From: Craspedostauros australis
Lineage: Eukaryota; Bacillariophyta; Bacillariophyceae; Mastogloiales; Achnanthaceae
Assembly: GCA_026770025.1 (NCBI GenBank)
Contig: JAMXDE010000006.1
Coordinates: forward strand, 3,168,001 to 3,232,000
Length of the DNA: 64,000 nucleotides
Direction: 5' to 3'
Below, piece by piece: positions 35,901-47,875 of the stretch. Under the pieces are notes generated by a model, which was not told the DNA's origin, searched no databases, and saw nothing but the letters and a program-made list of their open reading frames with translations. The position numbers were made by a program, and so were the translations under genes. Numbering within the stretch: position 1 is the stretch's first letter; each line of letters opens with the position of its first letter.

Positions 35901-36157
35901 CGATGCTGCTCTGCCGTATCCAGATGGAAAAATGCAACTTGGAATGGATGCTGCGTATCAAGCCGGTAGAGCATGGAAGTATAATAGCTTGTGCATCAGC
36001 CGTATCGCGTAGCCTGTCTGCGATCCATCGACGGAGCCCATCGCAGTCCGGTGGTGGCGCAGGTTTGGCTTGTTTGTGTCTGCCGCGCGTGTCCTACGAG
36101 TACTCCTTTTGTATTCGATGTATGTGTATGTGCATTTGATTGCGTTGGAATTTGCAT
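32961..36157. other. Intergenic, no gene recognised
   Basis: About 3.2 kb without a supported gene; open frames are short on both strands. Composition is mixed and no repeat of note is seen. Confidence 0.45.
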
Positions 36158-38747
36158 TCACTCTGTGTTGGTCTTCGTATCCTTTTCCACATTCGATGAT
36201 GACACAGACGATGCTGCAGGCGGTGGTGACGCGCCCGCCATTGTTGCTGCCGTTGTTGACGATGCCATTGGGTGCCCAACCTGCCCACTCAAGCCCATGG
36301 CTATGTGCCGCTGCAATAGCTCATCGATGTGCGCCTGAGTCGCCCTATGCCTCGCCAGAGTGTTGCTGTACATGCCACGAACCTGCGGATGCTGCTGCAT
36401 CAGCTTCTCAGTGTAACGAGCAAGTAGGAGATCAGCGCTCAATCCATTCGGACCAGCCTGTGCGTGCTGAAATGAGGGGTGGGTCGCACCATGAGAAGGC
36501 GATGTTGTAGCTTGCGGTCTCGAACTGGCGTTTGCTCGCGCAGCGGTTGTAGCTGATGCTGATGGAGGGACACTGGCGGAGGTCGCTTGCATCTGTTGTC
36601 TAAGCTGCTCTTGCTGCACCAAGCTGGCGAAGGCAGCGTCGAGTGAGGGAGTTCTTGGATGATTGCCTTGTAGGCTGCTCCTGGAAAAATTTGCCAAGTT
36701 GTTGGAGGAAACCGATGGCATGCCAGCCGGGACGCCTGCTGCTCTTGCTGTAGCTGCTGCCGCCGACGATAACGCCGATGACGGGGCACCAGTTAACGGC
36801 AGCAACGATGCCAGCGATGATAATGATGCGGGAAGGAATGAAGCACCAGTGCCAGTGCTAGCACTAGCTGCAGCGTTTGGCAGGGTTGCTGCATTCGCTG
36901 CGAGCAACGACGGGGGGAATGATTGCAGCTGAGATGGCTGGGCGAATCTTTGCAATGCAAGGCCACCGTTTAGCGTGGAAAGTTGTTCCAATATGTTCTG
37001 CTCCGTTGTCCGAAGTGGTGCTACCGCCTGGGCCGGTCGTTGTGACCGTTGCTGGAAGTCATCGCCTTTCGTTGGCGTCTTGTTGGATGCTAGAGCTTGC
37101 AGCGCTGACAAGCTGATATTCATCTTCGGTGCGCCATGAGACATGGCCGTGGCGTGACCATCCATGCCTGCTGCCACATCACCGCCACCTTCCGCACCAG
37201 CTCTAGCGGCAGTAGCCACTGAGCCCGAGCCTGTGCTCAAGGACATGTTGGTGCTGGCGTCTGCACCAGTGCACTGCGGTCTGCGATTGAGCGTGCTGAT
37301 TGCGTTCGTTGCTTCATTATCTCGCTTTGCGTTCGGACTTGCACCCCGACCCGCGTCGCTTCCCATGTTTGGATTTTGTGCCAACGACTGCAAAATGGTG
37401 GCCGGCCATGGCGATGCTGCATTCGCGGTCGGCAGACCCATCAACGTTGCAATCAACGTGGGATTAGCCGCCGCCGTGCTGCTGGTTCCCAGAAGCACAT
37501 CGCGGATGGTGGACATGTGGGACGCGGACGGGTTCCCCATTCGCGATGACTGCAGCATGGCCTGCCCAAGACCGATGTTGGCACTGTTGACATCCGTGCT
37601 TATTCTACTCGCACTTCCTTGGTTTTGAGAGGCGGACAGCATCCCGGGCGAGAAGGCCCCACTCAGGCCACCAGCCAATCGGTTTGGGAACACGGAGAAG
37701 TCTGGCGTCGCTTGCTGCTGTTGCAATTGTTCATGCTGGAGGGAAGGAGGCTGTTGTTCCTGCTGCTGCTGTTGTTGCTGCTGTTGGTGGTGGTGTATGG
37801 CAGCACCGGCTTTGCCTTTTCTTGGCTTCCCACGAAGGATGTGAGACACCTTGCCCTTCGCCAGCCGATCCGGGACCTCAACCCAGCCATCTTCCTGCGA
37901 GAGGCTGGTGACTGCCACGTCCGGCGAAAATGACGATGAAGCCGAGAGTACCGATGCGGCTGTCGATGGTATGGCACCACCATTGCCATCTGACGAATCC
38001 CTTCGCTTCAGGAACCGACCACCCTCATCTTTGATTTTCTGGATCATATTGGCCACGATCTGCCGTCTCCCTTCGTGTCGCTCCGCGAGGAATTGATCAC
38101 GATACTCATCTGTCATTTCATGCAGACGCAGGTTGCCCGAATGTCCCTGATACGGCTTACCCCTGCCAAACAGAACTGAGGGATGGAAGGAGCGATGGTG
38201 GCGGAGAGACGCACAGGGACACAAAAGCGATGGAACGCCAAAGCGAGCGAGATAGCAAAAATGTGTGAGATGGCGATGCGTCAATGGTTGTTTGTTGTTG
38301 TTGTTGTTTTCAACGGCACAACGAAGTTGGGTGTGAATTACAGTATAGTATAGTGCAGTATAGTATAGTGCAGTATAGTATAGTAGAGTGCGTGGAGCAT
38401 CGTGTGGTGATGGCGATGATGCCGTGACGTCGGATACTACCCCAGCAGGCAGTAACGGCAACGGCAACGGCAACGGCGACAGCAATGGCAGCAGCAATTG
38501 TAGATGGACGCGGAATGAAGCCGACGCAGGTTGTCAAGGCAAACAACTCACCATCCTGAGGACCCGGCGTCGTGATGTAGGTGGCTCCCTCAATGCTGCT
38601 GCTGTCTCTGGCAGGTCGTGCGGCACCAGGTGCCGTAGATCCACGGGAGGCATTGTGATGAGGTAGGTCGTGAGTGGAGGAGTCGTCATCATCGGCATTG
38701 GTGGAGGAGTCGGTGCCATCGGTTCGTATCCTGCTCGATGAGGCCAT
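36158..38747 (-). CDS. DUF6824-type (GRGKPxQxHxGN) nuclear protein
   Basis: Exons 38747-38552 and 38175-36158, split in phase 1 by a 376-bp GTGAGT...CAG intron; 737 residues. Exon 1 is an acidic, Ser-rich leader ending TTPGPQD; exon 2 opens with VLFGRGKPYQGHSGN. The domain continues through YRDQFLAERHEGRRQIVANMI, DEGGRFLKR, and after a spacer GWVEVPDRLAKGKVSHILRGK. This domain is greatly expanded in diatoms and other stramenopiles and is usually taken to be DNA-binding or regulatory, without proven function that I know of. The remaining 500 residues are low-complexity, rich in Q, A, S, N and M, as in transcription co-regulators. The splice is well supported because it rebuilds the conserved start of the domain. 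Confidence 0.82.
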
Positions 38748-41700
38748 GCTGCGCTGATCGACAGCAGCAATGCCAGCACCGGCAGCTAGGCAAATGCAAG
38801 CTATGGTTGCGCGTTCTGCGGGAAGCAGCGATGCTGGGTGCCGTGGCGGTGGAGCTGCCGTTGCGGTCGTTGTCAGTGGTTGCTGTGGTTGCTGTGGTTT
38901 CGTGTTGGGCGTTGTGCGTTGGGCTCAAGTGTGCATTGCGCCGCAAGTATTGCTGGATTGTGGTTGTTGCGCAGGTTTTGGATGACGACTCTTGTTCTCC
39001 AATGTTTGTGATTCTATCCGGAGTCCTCGAGTTCGTATGTGGAGCCCTCCACGCAATTCAAACGTGAGAAGTGAACGCGGCCGTCGTTTACCTGTGCCAG
39101 GGTATGTACAGGGTATGTGCAGTATGTGGGGTCTGTGTGGCGTCTGCGATGAAGAACGAGATCTTGCTAGGCAGAATGTTCGGTCTGTGTCGGCCTGCCG
39201 GTGCCCGACCGATGGGCAGTGTGTTTTTGGCGTCTTTTTGTCGTTTTTGCAGCGTCAGGAGTTGGCTTCGCGAAAGGGTGGGGGGATTGGTCGATGGTAG
39301 AGAAGCATTCGCACGCAGAAGGACGAAAGCTGAGCACAGACGGAAAGTAGATGCTGTGACACGTGCGGCAATCAATTCTCTGCCATGATTCTGTGTCTCC
39401 ATCAATACCAGTCAGGAATTGTTCGCTACGTTCTGCGCAAGTTGCGTCAACGAGGGTATTGTGCGCAAAATAGCCGCTCGAACCCCTCCAATGAGTTTCC
39501 GCGCAACAATCCACGAAAGAGTGAACGAAGAAGACCATCAGGTGACGAAGGCACAACGAAGGACGAACATGTTGAACAACCACCAACAATGACTCCTCTC
39601 TCTCTCTCCAGTTCGTGGAGTGGCACAACCCTCGCGATCACTGCTACAGAGAACACACATATCCCCATCTACCTTCCACCAACACATCGTCTGATGCAGT
39701 ACGACTACGACACCACAGAACGTCAAAAGAAGCCAAGTGGCTGCACCAAAACAACACAAAATGGCGCGCACACCGCACTGCATTCGAAATGTCAGGGCGT
39801 GTTGATGCGTTGGCCAATTCTGCTGCACTTGGTTGTTTCGATTATACGTCGAATTAGTTAGGACTACCACCTATGCCCCTGCGATCACACGCCGTTATTC
39901 TACATACAGCCACGTAAAATGAGATTTATTTAGACTCTTCCTGTCGCTTCAGCCTATGTACAGCAACACCCACATTTCTGCACACGGAGAGAGCAAAACA
40001 GGAGAGCAGAATCAGCCCCACAGTTCACACGAATATCTCCACCAAGGCGAACGGCCATGGTCGGCAGGGGCTGGACTGGTCTTGCGGCCAGCATGCGGGC
40101 GGGTCTGGATGTTGCGATTCGTCCAATCTTCGTTGACGAACTGCCCCAAGGGCGCATGGTCAAACAGTACGATGTGGAGGTTGTTCGATCTTTGTGTACC
40201 ACATCATACCAAAAGGTACGAGACAATACAATACAACAGCATTACCAGCAACGCCAGCAAATACGAATAGCCACTCTACTCAGCGAATATATTCGGTGGT
40301 GCCCGACATCAGTCCCATCTCGATTGGGGAGAGGCTATACATTCGGAAAGGATGGGGATTTGGACGCCAGACAATGTGCGTTTGGATTGGCGCATAGCAA
40401 TTGTGTTGCAGATGATGCATTCAACCAAAGAGAGGAACGTAGAACTGGAGCGGCCACAAGTCCGAGCCGGATACTGCATGGATACTGGGAATTTAAGAGC
40501 GAATGATAGCGGCGGAGAGCGACCTGGATGGCGAGATGGACAGAGAGGACGGAAGATCGTCGAGATTATCCTGACCACGCGGATGTTCGCAACTGCCGGC
40601 AGCGGGGACAATAGCGCAGACTAATATTGAGGATCGAATGTAGCACTACACGAAATACGCCCGCTCCTTGGTCGGCTCCATTCTCCTCGGAGCAAGAGAG
40701 AGAGAGAGAGAAAGCAGCACTAATGGCGCATCTCAACCCCAGCTTGCGCGAACCCGACTTTACGAATACCAGCAGAGCAGAGCAGAGCAGAGTGGAGGAA
40801 GTTAGATCGCAGGCAGATCGAGAGGCAGTTGGCTCTGTGGTCGGCAAGCTATTGGACCCTTTCCTTCGTCCAGGATTTATGAGTCTTCGAGGCCTTGATG
40901 CGCATCTTTGCCCGATTTAGCAGACGTGTACATGGATGACGCTCACATGAGTTTGTTCTCCGGTCAGTGAAGACGAAGAGGGAGAGGAACTTTGTTTGTT
41001 CCATCTTTGCTCGATTGTTGTTCTTCGGCAAAGCAGGGAAGCACAGAAACCCTGTCTTGTCCCAATGCCGATGGGGACCCCACACAAGCCTTCGGGTCAC
41101 CTCCGAAGCCGCTCGGCACGATGATGGCGAACACGTCCGCTTTTCGCTCGATGATTCTTATGAGGGGTGAGATGTGCGCCAAGGACACCGACGAAACGAA
41201 TTGGATGGTGAGGGACAAAGCAGCCCCTGGAAACTGCAACATGGTACTGCGTGCTTGCCCATCAAAGCGCTTGGACAGGTGCTCGCGCAACAGAACAAAA
41301 CCCAAAGGACCAGAGAGGTGATGAACGCCGCAAGAAGTGGAGAGAAAGCGGCAGAACCAATGAAGTCGATCAAGACCATCAAGACCATCAAGACCATCAA
41401 GCGACTATGATCCGTTGGTTCCAGCATTTTGGACGTCTCCGCCAAATCGGGAAGCAAGGAGTCGGATGTGTAGCTCGCACTGCATCGCGCGCCAATGCCA
41501 CCGTTGCTGCACCACCACATCCTGGCCCACACGCGAGAAGACAGGATTGTGCCTCGTGCACACGACACCACCACCACACGATCCTCAGAGTGCAGAGAGG
41601 AACAGAGCAACACCCCCGCGAGCACATCCCCGCAACGTCGACCAAATGCCGTGAAGAGTACAAGAGACCAAGTATTCTTTGGAAGGTAATGCTCATACGA

Positions 41701-41859
41701 TGGGATAGCGTGTCAGAACGGAGCCCGAAAACTGCTCCTGTGATCTCTCATGTGCCCATCGCGTCTGGTGTTTCAATGCCAGTTTCTTGGTGGCGTCAGA
41801 GTCAACAACTTCAACTCTCCGCCTCGATGAACGGAGGTGCCGGTTTTGTTGCCCCATAC
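38748..41859. other. Intergenic, no gene recognised
   Basis: About 3.1 kb up to the TTAT duplication of element A. No supported gene. Short tandem repeats occur, such as AGCAG units near 40770-40790 and a triple CAAGACCAT near 41368-41398. Confidence 0.45.
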
Positions 41860-41863
41860 TTAT

Positions 41864-42018
41864 GAGCCCGATCAGTGAGTCGACCTGCACTTTGTCATGG
41901 GACTCAATAACTTTTATCTAGTAGATCCACACCAAGCACATAGTCGTAATCCTTATAATCTTCTTACAAATAATTAACCGATCGATTTTTGTTGTATATC
42001 CTTTTTTAAGTTTTATGT
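41864..42018 (+). repeat. Left TIR of element A
   Basis: Outer 48 bases perfect, remainder imperfect, paired with 47717-47871. Confidence 0.85.
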
Positions 42019-42522
42019 ACAGTCAAAGATATGCTAAAGTCCTATGAGTCGACCACATGAAACTCCTGGTTGTTTTTCAGAAGGTTCCATGCTGTTCCGA
42101 AGTATTTATCGTCGGGTGATCAGTCACGGACCTGCTCCGGAAGGAGTCGTTCGTTTGGTACACGTTAAATACACGTTAGCATCTGCGACATGATCTCGCA
42201 TTTTGCTCGTCACAAAACACATCACACAAAACACATCACACATCCAAAATCATCGCCATCCCCTCACAATTTCGCAAATCATCGCCACTCTTTCGCTCCA
42301 TCTCACAACTTTCCTCGCCAATGCCATGCGCACTCGCTGTTGTGTTCCATGCTTGTGCTCGCCCTGGTAGTGTTCGTGTAGTAGTAGTAGTTGCAGTTGT
42401 TGTCGTTGTTCCTGAATGATCGACCTTCCTTTGGATGCTCTCCTTCCTCACTTCGTCTCAGACCAGTGCAGTTCATCACAGACAACCAGCCAACAACTAC
42501 TCTCTCCAGCACCAATCCAACC

Positions 42523-45500
42523 ATGCTCCCCTCTGCCGCTGCCAAGGCCCTCCCCAACGATGCTAACCCCTCCCCCAGTAAGAAACCGCGTTCTGCTCGC
42601 CTTGCATCTGCTCCTCCCTTCGATTCGAAGGGGTTCCTGCTGCCTACTGCAGAGCAACTGTTGCCTGACAAGCCGTCTGCTACGTTGAGGAAGCCGAGCA
42701 CCATCACGCAAGTGATCGATGTGAAGCCGATGCATGCAGCGGATGGCGGCCTCGTCCCGAACAGTACGCATGCGCATGCTCGCGAGCTGCACGTGTTCGT
42801 ACACATCCTCGATGAAAACGGAGGTGTCTACGACAACTCCAACGTCAGGGTGCGCTCGGAAGGACGAGGTGTCGGCGATGGTACGTTGGTGAGCGTTATC
42901 GTGAACGCGCCACCCCCGCCTGCTGCAGCTGATGTTGCACCACCTGTCGAGCCTGCCCCACCGGCGAGGCTCCCTCGTCGCTGCAATGCTGTTGTTGCTG
43001 GTGGCTATGCAGACACCTCCAATGACAGCGACACCACCTACGACGACAACGACAGGGGGGAACGAACGCGCGCCAGCAGGAACAGGAGAGGAGGTCAGTT
43101 TGGGTATGACCCGGAAGAGGGGGGAAATTGGAGGCGCCCTGCTGTGATTCGTGTGATGGAGGAGCTCACGGATCACTTCGATGTGAACGTGTTCAATTCC
43201 ATGCCTCCCACAGGATTCGTGCTAGGTGGCAATTGTGACAGGCGCACATGGTGGAATGCAACACGTGTGTGGGTCACTGTGGCAACTGCGCTCTGGGGTG
43301 TCTTGCTCCCTCAGGAGGCTCCGCCAACTCGCCAGATGCAACAGGTGGTGGCGTTTGTCCATGCTCGCGTGGACCTCCCGCCTCCTACACTTGGTGCGAA
43401 CCTGTACACCCTATGTGTGAGGGGAGAAAAGACACTTGCTAACGCTGCCAGAGCTGTACTCGCTGCATCTACGTCATTCACTAACAGCTCCGCAATCCTG
43501 TCTCGTCATGTAGAGAATCTTCCGGAGGAACAACGCAATCGTGTCGAGCCCACGCGTGCCACTATTACTAGGAGTCAGCTAACAACATTGCGACGTGGGT
43601 TTGATATGTTTAGCCGTGGCGAAACCATTCCAGCGCCAGTACTTCAGTATCGTGTGCGTGCCTGTGACCTGTCTGGCGTGGTGTCCTTCCTCATGACAAC
43701 AACAACATACAAGCCAGGGTTGAGTCACATGGTACAGTATGGTGGAGTCGAATTCGAGAATGTCCCGGTGTTCGATCGTGGTAGCACCACCATCAAACAA
43801 CTATTGGACATGTACTCATCTACAACTAACAACCCAGTGGGAAGGCCTGCGTTCACCCTCATGACTAACCTGCTCACACGAAAAAGCAAGATCAAGACAG
43901 GGCTTTCTTCCTTCGAGAGTTACTTCTGCATGGCCACAGAGAAACTGAAACAGGCAATTTCGCGCCTAGTAGACCTGCTGAAGGCTAAGTATGATGCGGA
44001 TGGGGAGGAAAAAAACGATGCCAATGACGAGAGCGACAACGACGACGAGCCGGATGACATCATTGCACAGCATGTGCGCACTGCCGATTCTCTGTTGCAT
44101 GCGCTCGAACTGCTTGTCGTGTTTGTCAAATGGGAATTCACCGCGTCGCACATGCAGCTTCGTAGTGACGACCCCATGCATTCGGCCGCGTTCGCTCTCA
44201 CCACCGAAAAGGCGAAGAAGGGAGCAGGCTCATCAACCAACCAACGCAAAGCCCACACCAACAAGCACAAGTGCAAGAAGAACACCACCATCACAAATGA
44301 CATTTCTCCCACCACCTCAAACAAACAACCACGTAAAGTATGCAACAGATGTGGCGCAGCAATGCGATTTGTGGATGATCGTTTTGTCCCTTTTGTCACT
44401 ATGCTTAAGGACAGCGAACTCACAGAACACAAGGACGAGTTGCAGTCAATGCTTGTGGCAGCGCCGGGATTCGCTGATGAAATTGTTAACTACATGGCTC
44501 ACAAAGTGCGTGCAAAGGTTCAATTCAGACAAATCGACATTTATAAATCCACGACCAACAACAATGGCAAAAGAGCCTATGTGGTACTTGACCATAAGCA
44601 AAAAATTCTACCGACAGGCCAAAGCGAAGCCCAGCAAGAATATTGGGGGAAGAAGGGAATGTCACTGCTTGGGGCGATGGTCATCACATGTCACAATGAT
44701 ATTTTTACTTATCAGTTCATTGACATTGTGGTCGGTGGAAGACCGACACAAGACACTCTTCAAGTTGGTGGACTACTTGACATTGTGCAAAAAAAGGTCA
44801 AAGACATTCTCCCATCCGTGACTGAAATCATCCTACAGAGCGATAACGCGTGTTGCTTCGCCAGTCACGAGCACATCCCACTGATCACATCGGTACTCAA
44901 CAAGAACCTTGCGACACGAAAAGCAGCCAAAATCATCGCGTGGATTTACACGGAGGCCCAAACCGGTAAGAGCATGTTGGACACCCACTTCGCCTTCATC
45001 ACCCGTGTACTGCGAAAATACGTGCAAAGTGGACGCGACATCAAGACCGCCCGCCAACTCTACGAAGCACTGAAAGCTGGTAGCATCGCGGGGACAACAA
45101 CGGTATTGGTCAATGCACGAAACCTCCAAGGCCACATCACGACATTGCCAGGCGCACCAAAAAGACGATTCCGAGCATCTGGACAACAGGTACGCCAGAC
45201 TCATGAGGTGAAGTATGACGATGGCCAGGCGCAGCTGGTGGCTGCATCTGGCATCACGGAAGACATCGTGGTGAAGACCACCGAATGGGATGGCTGGATC
45301 ATCAATGAGGTGGGTGTCATCGAGGACAGAACGTTCACGTCCGAGAAGCCGGCAATTACGTCCGAATCATTCAGGAAGACGGACAAGACGCGAAAACTCG
45401 GGCGCACAGCGGCAGAGAGCAAGGGGCTGGTGTTCGGCAAAGCCCTCGAAGACGGACATGAACACCTTCCGTGTGATCACACCACGGCGCTACAAGACCA

Positions 45501-46044
45501 GACCGCGGAAACACATCACCCACCACTCGCCGTGCCAGGCTGGGCTGGCAAAACCACGCGCAAACCAGCGAAACTACCAGACTACATCGCGGCAAAATTG
45601 AAGGACATCAGTGAAGCGTCCGCGAAGGACCCGAAAAACAGACCGTCCGAACACGAAGCACATGAGCAATTGATGGACGACAACAGGACCAAAACTGACT
45701 GGTACGTACAACTGCACGCAAACCCCATGCGCGTCAAAGCGTCGCTGTCGGCAGCGTACAACACCAAACAACGCAAGGAAAAGAAAGAGGCTGCCCTCAT
45801 CAAGACGGAAACCACCACCAACCCAACAGGCAACACAACAGCAACAGCATCTGCAATTGTGGCGACCCACGATGTGCCAGCTGAAACACAGGAGGAACGA
45901 AGAGAGGAGGAGTTGCAGAGAGAAGAAGAGGAGCTGGATCATCAGATGTGGTGTGATGCTGACACACTGAAGGCCAACACAGAAAGTGAGGCTGTGTTGG
46001 ATGATGGGACGGAAAATTGTGATGGGCACGTACTGCCGCGATAA
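42523..46044 (+). CDS. Putative DDE/D-type transposase of element A
   Basis: 1,173 residues, no intron. Start at MLPSAAAKAL, the first Met shared with copy B; the frame stays open upstream. A Pro/Ala-rich N terminus and a long helical region precede a CxxC pair (VCNRCGAAM, C607 and C610), which could be half a zinc site. The core has three spaced acidic residues in an RNase H-like setting: YVVLDHKQKILP (D690), EYWGKKGMSLLGAMV, FIDIVVGG, then EIILQSDNACCFAS (D774), and TGKSMLDTHFAFITRVLRKY (D820; E811 is an alternative). A charged C-terminal tail follows, with a Glu-rich end. Its place as the only gene of a TIR element with target duplications supports a transposase role. I recall similar SDNAxC and GKxxxD motifs in uncharacterised animal proteins, but cannot name the family. 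Confidence 0.72.
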   Translation: MLPSAAAKALPNDANPSPSKKPRSARLASAPPFDSKGFLLPTAEQLLPDKPSATLRKPSTITQVIDVKPMHAADGGLVPNSTHAHARELHVFVHILDENGGVYDNSNVRVRSEGRGVGDGTLVSVIVNAPPPPAAADVAPPVEPAPPARLPRRCNAVVAGGYADTSNDSDTTYDDNDRGERTRASRNRRGGQFGYDPEEGGNWRRPAVIRVMEELTDHFDVNVFNSMPPTGFVLGGNCDRRTWWNATRVWVTVATALWGVLLPQEAPPTRQMQQVVAFVHARVDLPPPTLGANLYTLCVRGEKTLANAARAVLAASTSFTNSSAILSRHVENLPEEQRNRVEPTRATITRSQLTTLRRGFDMFSRGETIPAPVLQYRVRACDLSGVVSFLMTTTTYKPGLSHMVQYGGVEFENVPVFDRGSTTIKQLLDMYSSTTNNPVGRPAFTLMTNLLTRKSKIKTGLSSFESYFCMATEKLKQAISRLVDLLKAKYDADGEEKNDANDESDNDDEPDDIIAQHVRTADSLLHALELLVVFVKWEFTASHMQLRSDDPMHSAAFALTTEKAKKGAGSSTNQRKAHTNKHKCKKNTTITNDISPTTSNKQPRKVCNRCGAAMRFVDDRFVPFVTMLKDSELTEHKDELQSMLVAAPGFADEIVNYMAHKVRAKVQFRQIDIYKSTTNNNGKRAYVVLDHKQKILPTGQSEAQQEYWGKKGMSLLGAMVITCHNDIFTYQFIDIVVGGRPTQDTLQVGGLLDIVQKKVKDILPSVTEIILQSDNACCFASHEHIPLITSVLNKNLATRKAAKIIAWIYTEAQTGKSMLDTHFAFITRVLRKYVQSGRDIKTARQLYEALKAGSIAGTTTVLVNARNLQGHITTLPGAPKRRFRASGQQVRQTHEVKYDDGQAQLVAASGITEDIVVKTTEWDGWIINEVGVIEDRTFTSEKPAITSESFRKTDKTRKLGRTAAESKGLVFGKALEDGHEHLPCDHTTALQDQTAETHHPPLAVPGWAGKTTRKPAKLPDYIAAKLKDISEASAKDPKNRPSEHEAHEQLMDDNRTKTDWYVQLHANPMRVKASLSAAYNTKQRKEKKEAALIKTETTTNPTGNTTATASAIVATHDVPAETQEERREEELQREEEELDHQMWCDADTLKANTESEAVLDDGTENCDGHVLPR

Positions 46045-47716
46045 CACTAGTTGTGGAGTTTTGTGGGTGGCAGACCATGCTACTAAAACGAGTCTAGAGG
46101 CCATCCAAAAAACACCCAAATATCTGCTTGTCATGCTATATCTCAACAACACATCGCTTAAAATTAAAACTAAGCATTGAATTCGTACACATGACTATCG
46201 GTTTATCAGAATATTGAAGGTAAATGAGTACAGAACATATTTTGGAAGTCATGTTGGTTTGCTGTGTGTTGTGTGGTGGATTCGAAAAAAAATGTTGATG
46301 CCACAATGTTGCCGTCCAATGAGCACACATGATCATCATCATCATCGTTGTATTTCAGCAAAATGTGCATACCATTCGCTCTGCATACCCCCCAGCTACC
46401 CACTCCATGAAGGCTGGCCACAGACATTGGCTCTGCATGCAGCAATGCAGCCACACACTGAAACAGAGCGATTGCCAAAAAACGTTTTCAATCCGGATGC
46501 GGTATGGATATGGATCCATATCTCATCCATATGATCCTTTCAGCCCCTCCAAGCACTCCTCGTGCATTCCCACACTCCATGGTGACACGCAGATGCATCC
46601 AGAATGGGCTGGGAGTGCCTGGCCGATGTGATACACCTCCATGTGATGATGTTGTGGTGCATTTTTTGCTCCAACCGAACATGACCATTCTGCAGATATG
46701 GTCAGCTGCAGCCTCTTCCAGACAACTTCAGCAGAGCATACTTCACGACGTGCATCTTCAATTGATGCCGCACGCATCTTGTATGGGTGGCTTGGCGATT
46801 GAGGGGCGTCTTCCCATCGCCCCTCACAGCCAAAGCCACGCGACCGGTGCCGCGCGAGCCCCAACCAAAACTCCTCAGAACCACCTTTTCCTCCGCGCGG
46901 ACACCTTCCCGGTGCTCCGCGAGCCTCAAACTTCGAGGGTGCCTTCTTCTTGCCCCTCTTGAGGCGTCTTGACCATCCGGAGGCGCTGTTTTGACCTGTG
47001 TGTGGCACACACAGGCCAAAACCAACGAGCCGATTTGGAGCCAAATCGTGATCGTATTTCTGGGGCCTACGACGGCCCCAAATCAACCCCTCTTCCCGCC
47101 TCCGTTCGTCCACCCACCAAACGTTGCGTGGAGCTGACGGCGATGTTCTTGGATCTTGAATTGGCCGGCTGGTTGTTGCGGCGCCAAGCATACCGTTCGA
47201 CGGCCATTGTAGTATTTTTTTGGTGTTGCTCCGCTTCCATGTTGGTGTGTCAAGTTTGCCACTCTCAACCGGCCTCACATGTTGGGGGATGTGGAGATTT
47301 ACCTCCAATTGTACCGACTGTCCAAAAAGACCACGACACAAAACACTCGAGGAGTACCAAACCCACTCAACCACTTCGCCACGACGAAGCACACCTGACG
47401 ATGTTGCGCATCGTGATATCATTGGTGTTTCATGACGAAGTATCCAGTTTCGTGACGTCGATGACGGATTGGACAAGCACATTGTGTCATTAACGTAAAC
47501 ACTCATTCGCCGCTTCCCCCAATATTCTACAACTAGTGCTATCGTGGAGGGACTGTTGGATGGTCCCATCCGAACACCTGAAAAAGAGACTAAACAATTC
47601 AAAATCGGAACAAAGTTGCTGAAACAAAGAACAGCAAAGGGTTAAATTGGATCGATGTAGTCGGAAGAAAAAGGCTGAGTCCCTAAAGCAGTCTAAAAAT
47701 GCGCACATTGACGGGT
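46045..47716. other. Non-coding 3' arm of element A
   Basis: The arm between the transposase stop and the right TIR. A 359-residue open frame on the minus strand (46523-47602) is judged not coding because copy B breaks it and diverges faster here than in the gene. It contains the hairpin cluster at 46995-47080. Confidence 0.55.
46995..47080 (+). other. Cluster of three hairpins in element A
   Basis: Three stem-loops follow one another. 46995-47015 has a 10-bp stem around a single G (CCTGTGTGTG / CACACACAGG), extendable by five pairs past one mismatch. 47031-47048 has 8 bp (CGATTTGG, loop AG, CCAAATCG). 47061-47080 has 7 bp (TGGGGCC, 6-base loop, GGCCCCA). Their role is unknown. Confidence 0.7.
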
Positions 47717-47871
47717 CCATAAAACTTAAAATAGGATCTAACTTAAAAATCGATCGGTTAATTATTTATATGGAGATTACGAGGATTACGAATATGTGCT
47801 TTGTTTGGATATCGGAGACAAATGTTATTGAGTCCCATGACAAAGTGCAGGTCGACTCACTGATCGGGCTC
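47717..47871 (-). repeat. Right TIR of element A
   Basis: Inverted partner of 41864-42018. Confidence 0.85.
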
Positions 47872-47875
47872 TTAT

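Larger units (their letters stand above)
41864..47871 (+). mobile_element. Element A: 6-kb TIR DNA transposon, family not identified
   Basis: A 6,008-bp element bounded by inverted repeats starting GAGCCCGATCAGTGAGTCGA. The outer 48 bases are identical (41864-41911 and 47824-47871), and weaker similarity runs to about 155 bases. TTAT lies on both sides (41860-41863 and 47872-47875) as a 4-bp target duplication. The motif TGAGTCGACC recurs inside the left arm near 42044-42053, a possible second binding site. The element holds one large gene (42523-46044) and a 1.8-kb arm behind it with three hairpins. A near-identical inverted copy, B, starts 233 bp further on. Confidence 0.88.

Noticed and set aside
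46523..47602. 359-codon open frame antisense in the 3' arm of element A
   Set aside because: Copy B breaks it with a one-base change in a homopolymer, and its residues differ by roughly 13 per cent against 3 per cent in the transposase. No motif. Best read as chance openness.
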